The notes below the pieces were generated by a model. The model was given only the letters and a program-made list of their open reading frames with translations, did not search any database and was not told the origin of the DNA. A program made the position numbers and the translations under genes. A DNA stretch of 64,000 bases, taken from NCBI GenBank assembly GCA_021154885.1, contig JAJKHS010000004.1, forward strand, positions 87,490 through 151,489, read 5' to 3'. The DNA comes from Thermoanaerobaculum sp. (GTDB lineage: Bacteria > Acidobacteriota > Thermoanaerobaculia > Multivoradales > UBA5704). Of the stretch, positions 49,601 to 56,146 are shown piece by piece. How positions within the stretch are numbered: the stretch's first letter is position 1; every line of letters begins with the position of its first letter.

Positions 49601-50949
49601 CCTACCCCTACGAGGTGGTGAAGCTGCTGGCGCCGCCGCGGCGCGACGCCCGGGCTGAGTCGCCGGCCGGCGAGTTCGTGGAGCTCGACCTCGATGGAGC
49701 TCCGAGCGTGGGCGTGGACCGCCTGGTGCCGGTCGACCGCCCGTATGGCGGCAACACGGCCGGCGTGGTGGTGGGCGTGGTGCGCAATTTCACCAGTCGC
49801 TACCCCGAGGGGATGGCGCGGCTGATCGTGCTGGGCGATCCCAGCCATGGCCTGGGAGCCCTGGGCGAGCCCGAGTGCCGGCGGATCGTCGCCGCCCTCG
49901 ACCTCGCTCGGGAGATGGGCGTACCGTTCGAATGGTTCGCCCTCTCGGCCGGCGACCGGATCGCCGTGGACGGCAGCCCCGAGGCCGCGGACTGGATCGC
50001 CAGGGTCCTGCGCCGGCTGGTGGAGCTCACAGCGGACGGCCTCGCGGTCAACGTCGTGGTGATGGGGATCCCTGCCGGCCCCCAGCCCTGCTGGATCGCC
50101 GCGGCCACGATGCTGATGCACGCCCGCGGAATCGTCATCACGACCCCTGACGGCGGAGCCAACGGTCAGGCGCAATACAGCGCCCGCGATCTCGCCGAGG
50201 CCTGCCGCACCCTGCTGCGCTACCACGAGCACGCCTACGTCGCACCCGGCGAGCGCTTTCCCCGCGCTGCCCCCACCAGCGATCCGAATGGCCGGGACGT
50301 CTGCAATTTTTCCGAGGTCCGCCGCCTGATGGCCGCGGTCGTCGACCAGGACCACGACCCCCTGGAGCGCCGGTACGGCCTGCGCGACGCCGAGGTCGCC
50401 GTGGTCTGGGATGCTCATCTGGGCGGCCAGCCGGTGTGCCTGCTCGGCTTCGAGCCCAAACCCCTGCCCCATCTGGGCCGGGTGCCGGCCTACGGCCCGG
50501 ACCCCTGGACGGCCGGCGCGGCACAGGCGATCCATGGCGCCAGCGGCAACCGGCCGCTGGTGGTGCTCGCCAACCTCTCGGGCTTCGACGGTTCGCCGGA
50601 GCCCGCGCACCAATGGCAGCTCGAGTACGGCGCCGAGATCAGCCGCGCGGTGGTGAGCTTCCAGGGGCCGATCGTCCTCTGTTTCGTCGCACCCTCTCAG
50701 AGCGAGGCCTTCCTGGTCCTCTCCCGCGCTTTACAGGACGACCTGGAGGTGGCGGTCCTCGAAGGGGCGAACGCCCCGGCGGGCTCCGTCCACCACCTCG
50801 TCGCGCCCGGGCGGCTGCGTCCCTACCTCGTCGACGCGGTCGAACGGGGGATGGCGAAGGAACCCTCATCACCCCAGCCCTCTTCTCCCAGCCTCTCCTC
50901 CGGCCGCCGGGAGCCCGACCCCGGTGCCCCAGTGCCGGACCCCATCTAG
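46636..50949 (+). CDS. Fused acyl-CoA carboxylase-like protein lacking catalytic segments
   Basis: A 1437-residue protein whose order matches bacterial fused acetyl/propionyl-CoA carboxylases. Residues 20-125 recall the second half of a biotin carboxylase ATP-grasp (DRRGTNWALGLIDVTVRYQD ... LREAAIRFAGAKG) but without the ExNxRxQVEH motif; residues 138-245 are a biotin carboxylase C-terminal domain (RGHALQAALSALDPEDGFAP, VTAHGRTRAEALARLQRGM). A barrel (LFRIEVDGRRLEVR, LVEVDGIPHRIERI) follows, but the biotin carrier part with its AMKM is absent. The rest is carboxyltransferase-like (GVVVGVVRNFTSRYPEGMAR, LANLSGFDGSPEP), with the oxyanion loop replaced by TTPDGGANGQAQ. It is therefore a probable pseudoenzyme. 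The C-terminal Ser/Pro tail comes from a dispersed repeat. Confidence 0.72.
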   Translation: MTTAPEPSLPGVRRLEAPVMVDRRGTNWALGLIDVTVRYQDRTVLAEAPPPGLTAELARSLREAAIRFAGAKGKAGAFTVSFRVDTAKGEHRFAGTAVGLPESVAVLESLNELDLPALESHLSRGGTLDGELPEPRGHALQAALSALDPEDGFAPRAGVVESLRLPAGAGLRADPAVEEGSVPAAPGYLIARVTAHGRTRAEALARLQRGMAFTAAAVSGGTTDKAFLAEVLDRPELTGLAAPPGWLDRLVAAGEHLPRRGAEVALLAAAVAGYEADSDAARARFYESAARGRPEVPRETGRPVELRHRGHAYLFRVARVAHDLFRIEVDGRRLEVRAGLPGRTGRTLACGEKSWRVSLASQSGRQLVEVDGIPHRIERIEENEGEAGRAGAGTAERRVRFDALEAAPEASPLEEVRRLMLGHDVEPRTVQRLLAGASGSQGDPTLEEEVLRAFVDISALFRRHPASDPGDDGRHSAEEYLFTYLRDLDGRGASLPATFLDRLRHALAHYGVGSLERAPDLEESLFRIAISHHGLPQQVPLVLALLERWLERGDRPGGPGFRDLLERMISETQGSEPAVHDLAREVRYRLFDRPVLLATRERVYAAAEADLSSLAADPGPEERAGRIRALVDCTQPLHRTLSQRFTSAAPALRQSLLEVMVRRFYRIRELRSVSFTIVDGQAFAIADYDYQGSHVHLIATHAGPEGLAPGLAAVRGLASQAAPGSEIVADLYFWTAGPPADEDAAAAQIAALLADGDYPQDLRRVAVTASFRDGMRNFTFRRCDETDGDFREERVYRGIHPMMALRLQLWRLQNFRLERLPSPEEVYFFHGVAHENPRDERLFAIAEVRDLTPVRDAAGRVVQLPQLEHMLMEALAGIRRFQSRRAPDERLQWNRVLLYAWPPVDLQPDELDALVHRLAPLAEGLGLEKVAVRCRIPDPQGGELRDWVLEISNPSEGGVLRFRKPKEAPLKPLREYAQKVVDLRRRGLPYPYEVVKLLAPPRRDARAESPAGEFVELDLDGAPSVGVDRLVPVDRPYGGNTAGVVVGVVRNFTSRYPEGMARLIVLGDPSHGLGALGEPECRRIVAALDLAREMGVPFEWFALSAGDRIAVDGSPEAADWIARVLRRLVELTADGLAVNVVVMGIPAGPQPCWIAAATMLMHARGIVITTPDGGANGQAQYSARDLAEACRTLLRYHEHAYVAPGERFPRAAPTSDPNGRDVCNFSEVRRLMAAVVDQDHDPLERRYGLRDAEVAVVWDAHLGGQPVCLLGFEPKPLPHLGRVPAYGPDPWTAGAAQAIHGASGNRPLVVLANLSGFDGSPEPAHQWQLEYGAEISRAVVSFQGPIVLCFVAPSQSEAFLVLSRALQDDLEVAVLEGANAPAGSVHHLVAPGRLRPYLVDAVERGMAKEPSSPQPSSPSLSSGRREPDPGAPVPDPI
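50862..50901 (+). repeat. Dispersed repeat, copy 2
   Basis: ACCCTCATCACCCCAGCCCT followed by CTTCTCCCAGCCTCTCC, related to the minus strand of 11636-11679. It encodes the PSSPQPSSPSLSS tail of the carboxylase-like protein. Confidence 0.55.
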
Positions 50950-51332
50950 GAGCAGGCGAAGGTCTGGCAGATGAACTGATGGCAGCCGAACTGCTGACAG
51001 ATGAAGATTTGACAAGTGCCGCCTATGCAATTCGCGTCCGTCTGACAAACCGCCCCAGCGGAAAGTCCACCACTACATGTTTTCAAGCAATTTGTGTTCG
51101 AGCTGCATACCGCCCCCGCCGAGGGTCCGCCATTGCAGGTCTTCAAACAATTTGCGTTCGAGCTGCAAACCGCCCCTGCGGAAGGTCCACCATCGCATGT
51201 CTTCAAGCAATCCGCGCTCGAGTTGCAGGCCCCCCCCGCCGAGGGTCCACCCTGGCACACCTTAGCGAATACCGGCGACGCGGGTGCGACTAAAAGACCT
51301 ACCAGGACGACAGGATAGAACAAGCGGTTCAT
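50946..51332 (-). CDS. Secreted Cys-rich repeat protein
   Basis: A 128-residue exported protein: signal peptide (MNRLFYPVVLVGLLVAPASP to about residue 24) and a run of about 22-residue repeats, each KTC-x-GGPSAGAVCSSNANCL, at residues 25-90, then a distinct Cys-rich end (ICQQFGCHQFICQTFACS). At the DNA level the repeats form three to four near-identical 66-base units (about 51060-51250). Such CxGGxxAG-xC-xCL repeats occur on surface proteins of Acidobacteria and Myxococcota. AAAGGAAGGAGGTTAGCTCT precedes the ATG. Its stop shares the CTAG of the convergent carboxylase-like gene stop. Confidence 0.78.
   Translation of the reverse strand: MNRLFYPVVLVGLLVAPASPVFAKVCQGGPSAGGACNSSADCLKTCDGGPSAGAVCSSNANCLKTCNGGPSAGAVCSSNTNCLKTCSGGLSAGAVCQTDANCIGGTCQIFICQQFGCHQFICQTFACS
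51060..51250. repeat. 66-base tandem repeats within a coding region
   Basis: Three to four diverged copies about 66 bases long, with GTTCGAGCTGCA and CGGAAGGTCCACCA-type blocks recurring. They encode the Cys-rich repeats of the protein above. Confidence 0.7.
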
Positions 51333-51534
51333 AGAGCTAACCTCCTTCCTTTCCCCTTAAAGTAAACGAAACGGAGCTAAAAAGCAAGCAGGAGACTTGC
51401 CCTCCGATCGGTTCGGGACGAGATCTCGTCTGCGCGCCCCTTTGGGACCTAGATTAAATTTTTTATTAGGGTGGTAGAATCCTGTAATCTACAGGCATCG
51501 AAACCGCCTGAAGAACTTTAAGGAGATCCAGTCC

Positions 51535-51888
51535 ATGGTAACCAGAAGAATCCTGTTTCTCTCCGTCCTCCTCTTCTCCCTTGGAGTGCTCCCGGTCCAC
51601 GCCAACTGCTTCTGTGCCCCGGAAGTCCGTTACGCTACGATGGGAGGCGGCGGTCAAACCTGCTCGCAGGTATCCACGAACCTACAGAACGATGTAGTCC
51701 CTTCCGCCGACAGACTCTGCTCCATATTAGTAGTAGACTCCCCCGGGTCATGTAATATACAAAACGTTCAGTTCGGACCCTGCACGCCGAACCCCCTTAC
51801 GCCCGGGACCGTCACAATAAATGGCAGCTTCAACTTCCACTGCGTCGTCTGCTTCACCAAACCTGACCCTCCACCCCACCAACAGTGA
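51535..51888 (+). CDS. Secreted small Cys-containing protein
   Basis: A 117-residue exported protein: signal peptide (MVTRRILFLSVLLFSLGVLP to about residue 23, VHA-N), mature part with eight cysteines (NCFCAPEV, QTCSQVST, LCSILVV, GSCNIQN, GPCTPN, FHCVVCFT). TTTAAGGAGATCCAGTCC precedes the ATG and an AT-rich block with TAGAAT upstream may be the promoter. The codon choice (TTA, GTA, ATA in ILVV) is more AT-rich than neighbours. No family recognised. Confidence 0.7.
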   Translation: MVTRRILFLSVLLFSLGVLPVHANCFCAPEVRYATMGGGGQTCSQVSTNLQNDVVPSADRLCSILVVDSPGSCNIQNVQFGPCTPNPLTPGTVTINGSFNFHCVVCFTKPDPPPHQQ

Positions 51889-52073
51889 GGCCCTGGCTCT
51901 AGCACGGCGCATTGGTGGCTCGTGCTGGGCACCGCAGGTCAGCCCCTCGATCCGGCTGCCCGCGCCTCCTCGAGCCCCGCTTCGGCCGTAGGCGGATGAA
52001 CAACAGCCGGGGCTCCCTGATAAGATTTCAGCCCACTCCGGCCTGCTCGCCGGAGCCTTGGACCGGAGCCACG

Positions 52074-53024
52074 ATGGCGCAACCCTTAAGCCCCGCCGGC
52101 CACGCCCACGCCGGGCACGTCCATCACCATGGGCACGTCCACGCTCCGGCGAGCTTCGGCCGCGCCTTCGCCATCGGCATCGGACTCAACTTGGCCTTCG
52201 TCGTCGTGGAGGCGACGTGGGGCGTCTTTTCCCATTCCCTGTCGCTGCTGGCGGACGCCGGCCACAACCTGAGCGACGTGCTGGGGCTGGGGCTGGCCTG
52301 GGGCGCGGCCGTCCTCGCCCGGCGGGTGCCGACCGAGCGCCGGACGTACGGCCTGCGCCGCTCGACCATGCTCGCCGCGCTGTTCAACGCCGTCCTGCTC
52401 CTCGTCGGCGTGGGAGCCATCGCGTGGGAGGCCCTCGGCCGCTTCCGCGATCCGGCGCCCGTCGCCGCCGGCACGATGGTCTGGGTGGCGGCGGTGGGCA
52501 TCGCCGTCAACACCGCCACGGCCCTGCTGTTCATGCGGGGGCGCAAGAGCGACCTCAACCTCCGCGGCGCCTTCCTGCACATGGCCGCCGACGCCGCCGT
52601 GTCGCTGGGCGTGGTGCTGGCGGGAGCCGTCATCCTCGCCACCGGCTGGCGCTGGCTCGATCCCGCGGTGAGCCTGCTGATCTCGGTGGTCATCCTGGTG
52701 GGGACCTCGGCGCTGCTGCGCGACTCCTTCAACCTCGCCCTCGACGCCGTCCCGCCGGGGATCCGGGTCGCCGACGTGCGACGGTACCTGGAAGAGCTGC
52801 CCCAGGTGTGTGAGGTCCACGACCTCCACATCTGGGGGATGAGCACGACGGAGACCGCGATGACCGCTCACCTGGTGATGCCGAACCGCCAGCCCGACGA
52901 CTGCTTCTTCCGCGACGCCGCCCGCGAGATGCACATCCGCTTCGGCATCGAGCACGTCACCCTGCAGGTCGAGAACGGCGATCCGGACAACCCCTGTCGA
53001 CAGGCCCCTGATCACGTGGTGTAG
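52074..53024 (+). CDS. CDF-family zinc/cation exporter (CzcD-like)
   Basis: A 316-residue inner-membrane cation diffusion facilitator from the ATG at 52074. Six membrane segments are recognisable; the metal-binding residues are in SLSLLADAGHNLSDVLGLGL (HxxxD) and AFLHMAADAAVSLGVVLAG (HxxxD), and the cytoplasmic C-terminal domain has VHDLHIWGMSTTETAMTAHL and HIRFGIEHVTLQVE. A His-rich N-terminus (HAHAGHVHHHGHVHAP) supports zinc. It exports Zn or similar metals by proton exchange. Length normal. Convergent with the lanthipeptide-like gene. Confidence 0.93.
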   Translation: MAQPLSPAGHAHAGHVHHHGHVHAPASFGRAFAIGIGLNLAFVVVEATWGVFSHSLSLLADAGHNLSDVLGLGLAWGAAVLARRVPTERRTYGLRRSTMLAALFNAVLLLVGVGAIAWEALGRFRDPAPVAAGTMVWVAAVGIAVNTATALLFMRGRKSDLNLRGAFLHMAADAAVSLGVVLAGAVILATGWRWLDPAVSLLISVVILVGTSALLRDSFNLALDAVPPGIRVADVRRYLEELPQVCEVHDLHIWGMSTTETAMTAHLVMPNRQPDDCFFRDAAREMHIRFGIEHVTLQVENGDPDNPCRQAPDHVV

Positions 53025-53102
53025 ATCAGATCAGAAAGCCGCGTCGGCCAGGCTTCCCGGCGCGCCTGCCGGGTGGTCGTACGTCCCGGTTGTGCTGAGG
53101 GT

Positions 53103-53315
53103 CTATTGCGTGCCGGGCAGGCAGGCGATCCGCGCCGAGCAGACGGGCGGGCGGCTGGGGCAGTTCTGCACGGTGCACTGCCCGCTGCACTGCGCGCTGA
53201 CGCAAAGCCTGGTTGTGGTGGCACCGGCTGCCACCCCTTGCATCGCTGATTCCGCGAGGCTCATGTTACGCAGGGTTTCGCGGCACAGGACCAGTTTCTT
53301 CGTCGTCTTTCTCAT
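53103..53315 (-). CDS. Class I lanthipeptide-type precursor (orphan)
   Basis: A 70-residue precursor from the ATG at 53315 (GGAGACACC upstream). The leader MRKTTKKLVLCRETLRNMSL with AESAMQGVAAG after it matches the KLxLxRETLRxL-type leader of Acidobacterial and Bacteroidota class I lanthipeptides (with Cys for the usual Ser/Asn at one position), followed by a Thr/Ser/Cys-rich core TTTRLCVSAQCSGQCTVQNC with further cysteines. No LanB, LanC or other maturation gene is within the window, so it is either orphan or matured in trans. No signal peptide is visible. Confidence 0.72.
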   Translation of the reverse strand: MRKTTKKLVLCRETLRNMSLAESAMQGVAAGATTTRLCVSAQCSGQCTVQNCPSRPPVCSARIACLPGTQ

Positions 53316-53463
53316 GACGGTGTCTCCTCGGTCCACGGACCACCAGCCCGGAGATCGCGAGCCGCAGCCGTGGGTCTTCTACAGTTTCATGTGCTCGAAA
53401 CCTCGCGGGAGGGACAGAGGTAAGCAAAATGCACCAAAAATGCATCACGCCGAAAGATCAAAG

Positions 53464-53510
53464 TGGTGGGCCGTCAGAGACTCGAACTCTGGACCCGCGG
53501 ATTAAAAGTC
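53464..53510 (-). pseudogene. 3' fragment of tRNA-Lys (UUU)
   Basis: The minus strand ends with GACGGCCCACCA and contains the TpsiC arm CAGAGTTCGAGTCTCTG and the anticodon loop CTTTTAA. The 5' half is missing: the expected anticodon stem and D-arm are replaced by unrelated sequence just beyond 53510. This is the typical footprint left when an integrative element inserts into a tRNA gene. Confidence 0.85.
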
Positions 53511-54269
53511 CCAGGTTCCCCCACACTTCCCAACACCTCCCAACATGTAAACTACTATCCAGCAATGATTTAGACGGGAAGCCTGTTCTTGGTCTTGTTG
53601 CCTCTTGATGGCAGTAATTGGGCGGTAGTGTCCCGCCAGTGTCCCGCCGCCACCTCCTTCTCGAACCCGTCGATGCCGGCCTAGCGAGCTTCGAGATCGC
53701 TCTTCTCCTGCGTCTCGGGCGCGAGCGCTTCCCCTTCCTCACCGGCCCACCGCGGCGTGAGAGTCCGCCCAGGTACGGCGGAGCGGCGGTCCGCGACGCC
53801 CTGTTAGTAGACGCCTCGACCTTGCGCGACGCGGCCATCTGGACTTGAACCGGGATCATCCATTGAAACGAATTTCCGGTAATCTTCTTCCTCTTACCGG
53901 ATGTGGACACCAATGGGGCCATCCTGCTGGTGTTTTCCAGCTCCCGCCCAGTCTCATCACAGCTTCACCCACACTCGGTCGGAATCATCGCTCCGGAACA
54001 TCGGGGCCAACTCCTGGGTCATCAAGGGCGGCCGATAACGGACTCGGTCTACCCTCCACCATCACGGGCCCGACTTATTCCCGCGCCGCGGCTTTGGTCG
54101 AAGACCACATTCGCGGTCTACTCGGAGATTGCCGATCGGCCGTTCTTTCATCTCTTAACGGGACCCGAAAAGCAACAACCCGCCGCCTGCCCCACGAGTT
54201 GACCTTGTCGGGCTGGCGGCGGGGGTGGCACAAACCGGTCGCGAGATCCTAGACCGAACGCAGAAGGGA
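53511..54269. other. Gene-free stretch between two tRNA fragments
   Basis: No supportable gene. It contains small direct repeats (GTGTCCCGCCAGTGTCCCGCC near 53628) and the hairpin at 54179-54223. It may be decayed element DNA. Confidence 0.55.
54179..54223. terminator. Terminator-like hairpin
   Basis: CCCGCCGCCTGCCC pairs with GGGCTGGCGGCGGG (13 of 14 positions) around a 17-base loop, within the gene-free stretch before the tRNA-Thr fragment. Confidence 0.55.
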
Positions 54270-54317
54270 TGATTCGTAATCAGCAGGTCGTCGGTTCAAA
54301 TCCGACCGTCGGCTCCA
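54270..54317 (+). pseudogene. 3' fragment of tRNA-Thr (CGU)
   Basis: Reads TGATTCGTAATCAGCAGG then GTCGTCGGTTCAAATCCGAC and CGTCGGCTCCA, giving the anticodon loop TTCGTAA, the TpsiC arm and the acceptor 3' side. The 5' side does not match: only three pairs of the anticodon stem form and no D-arm is present. It is a second tRNA 3' footprint, 760 bases from the first and on the other strand. Confidence 0.85.
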
Positions 54318-54576
54318 CCCGCAAACCCAATTAATAGAACCCCTTGCGACGGTAGGGCGATACCGAACCGGGCACCGATTCGACGCCGCGCGCTAACACC
54401 GCGCTAACACCGAGCCGGGCTGAGACTTGGGCGCTGGCATCAAAAAAGGGTGGGGCTCTGCGTTGTTGTAGGCCCAAAACTCATCTTGGATCAACACCGA
54501 GGAGATCCTCGGCGCCTGCCCTCGACGACCTCGCTCAGAGCCACCCAGCAAGCCGGCGCTGAACGCCAACTCGACA

Positions 54577-54894
54577 ATTGGCGATGCCTCCTCGCCCTGG
54601 CGAAGCCACTCTCACGTTCGGCTCGGGGTTCTGCAAGGCTCCGCAAACGCCTCGAAAGTCCGGCTCGCCCGCGGCGATGGCCTTCTCCCCTCTCGCTACG
54701 AACACCTCTTTGCCCTTCGGGTCGCCATCTACACCGGCGTCCGCCACCGCTCGGAACTCCTCTGGACCCGGCTCGAATGCCGCCTCGCCGACAGCGTCCC
54801 CCGCATCGGCATCCCACGGGCCAAGGGCGACCGCGCCAAGAAGGGAGGCCGCCGTTGGATCTTCCTCTCGACCCGGATCAGGATGGGAACCCGT
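54577..54894 (+). pseudogene. Tyrosine recombinase (phage integrase) remnant
   Basis: An open stretch without a clear start reads NASKVRLARGDGLLPSRYEH, then LFALRVAIYTGVRHRSELLW, ending PRAKGDRAKKGGRRWIFLS. This matches the start of an integrase catalytic domain, with the T-G-x-R core (first catalytic Arg) and the K of the beta hairpin; the later HxxR, H/W and Tyr are not found. It lies 260 bases after the tRNA-Thr fragment, where an element integrase is expected. Confidence 0.65.
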
Positions 54895-55266
54895 CTCGGC
54901 CCAGCCGCCGGCCGACCTCCACCGGAGTCACGCCGCCCGGTGTCTGGTCGGGCTATCTCTCAGACAATCAGGGCCAAGCGACCGCGCTTCGAGCTGCCAA
55001 TCGCGGATCAGGTGCCGCAGGGCATCGCGGAGCTCCGCGGGGAGATCTTCCTCGGCCAGCTCGCGCTCGGACGCCACCCCGAAGGCGCCTCCTTCCGAGC
55101 GGAGCAGCAACTCCTTGAGGAGGCGCGCGCCGACACGCAGCGCCAGCGGAGCCCCCCAGCGAAGGAGACGCAACGATGAAGAGGAGGCGCGAGCCCAGGG
55201 CCCACGAGCGCCTCGGCGGCGCGGGAGTAGGAGTGGATCACGGGACCGAAGACGTCTTCCGGGTCG
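54895..55266. other. Gene-free stretch
   Basis: No supportable gene. A minus-strand open frame here encodes a weak helical stretch (LLLRSEGGAFGVASERELAE) without family resemblance that I can name. Confidence 0.5.
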
Positions 55267-55920
55267 AAGGGTGAAGGCCGCGCTGTCTCCCCGGAGATTC
55301 GGGTGCCGCCGTCTTGAACGGCAACCAAGTGGCAGGCATCGTCTTCGGCCAGTCCGGCCGGATCGGTTTGATGACTCCCATCAGCCAGATCATCGCGGCC
55401 TTCCCCAAGCTGGGCCTCAACCTCGCGCCGGCGGGCGGAGAGGTGCCGAAGGAGCTGCACGCCGCTCCCGCAGCGGCGATGGCCGGCGTCGCGCCGCTGG
55501 GGCCGGCCTTCACCTCGCCCACGTCTTTCCTCGGCCAGCGTCTGGCGCAGGTGGAGAAAGAGGTCGCGGCCACGCCCATGGGGTCCGAGGTGGCGGACGC
55601 GGTGAGGCGCCACTTTGCCGAGACCCACCAACTCGTGACCTCCAACCGCCGGGCGGCCGCGGTCTGGCGGCGCAGCGGCGGTCCGCAGATCGTGCAGGCC
55701 GTGCTGGACCTTGTACACCACCGCGACGACCGCCTGTCCGAGGAGATCGACGGCAGGCCGTTTGCCGAGTGCCTGGAACGGATCCGGAGCGCGCTCGCCC
55801 GCTACGCGAGCCCGGCGCTGGCCCGCCGATCTCACGCGGTTTTTACCGCGCCTGGAAGGCTTCTCGGGTCTCACCTACGCGCAGATGCTCTCTGCGTTGC
55901 AGGGCGGGAGCGAGGAGTGA
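55267..55920 (+). pseudogene. Fragment of a trypsin-like serine protease
   Basis: After an in-frame stop the frame reads LPGDSGAAVLNGNQVAGIVF and GQSGRIGLMTPISQIIAAF, the G-D-S-G catalytic serine loop and C-terminal strand of a trypsin-like fold, then a helical tail known from Acidobacterial homologues (ATPMGSEVADAVRRHFAETH, IDGRPFAECLERI). Near 55825 a frameshift separates this from the natural end FSGLTYAQMLSALQGGSEE. The His and Asp parts of the protease are missing. Confidence 0.7.
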
Positions 55921-56146
55921 TTCCAAAGATCCTGAACTTAGACGTAACGAATCAGCCGGGCGCCTGAACTCGGTGGAGATAGAACTGCTGCGGCTCCGAG
56001 AGGGAGATGTTATGGCAGAGTTCGGTTCGGCCCGGCGGCTGGCGCAGTCGAGGTTTTGGGCTTGAGGGACTTCGCTTCTCCTTTCCTGTACAATCCCCGC
56101 CAGAACGCAACCGTTGGAAATTCGTTGCCGTGGAGGAACCCCGCGC

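Noticed and set aside
46561..50613. A very long open frame (1350 codons) antisense to the carboxylase-like gene
   Set aside because: It mirrors the codon bias of a high-GC gene; its translation is His/Arg/Gly-rich low-complexity sequence with no domain and no ribosome binding site.
53838..53870. A possible third tRNA fragment with GGTTCAAGTCC
   Set aside because: The flanking bases do not form a TpsiC stem (CCCGG against CCAGA), so it is not tRNA-derived.
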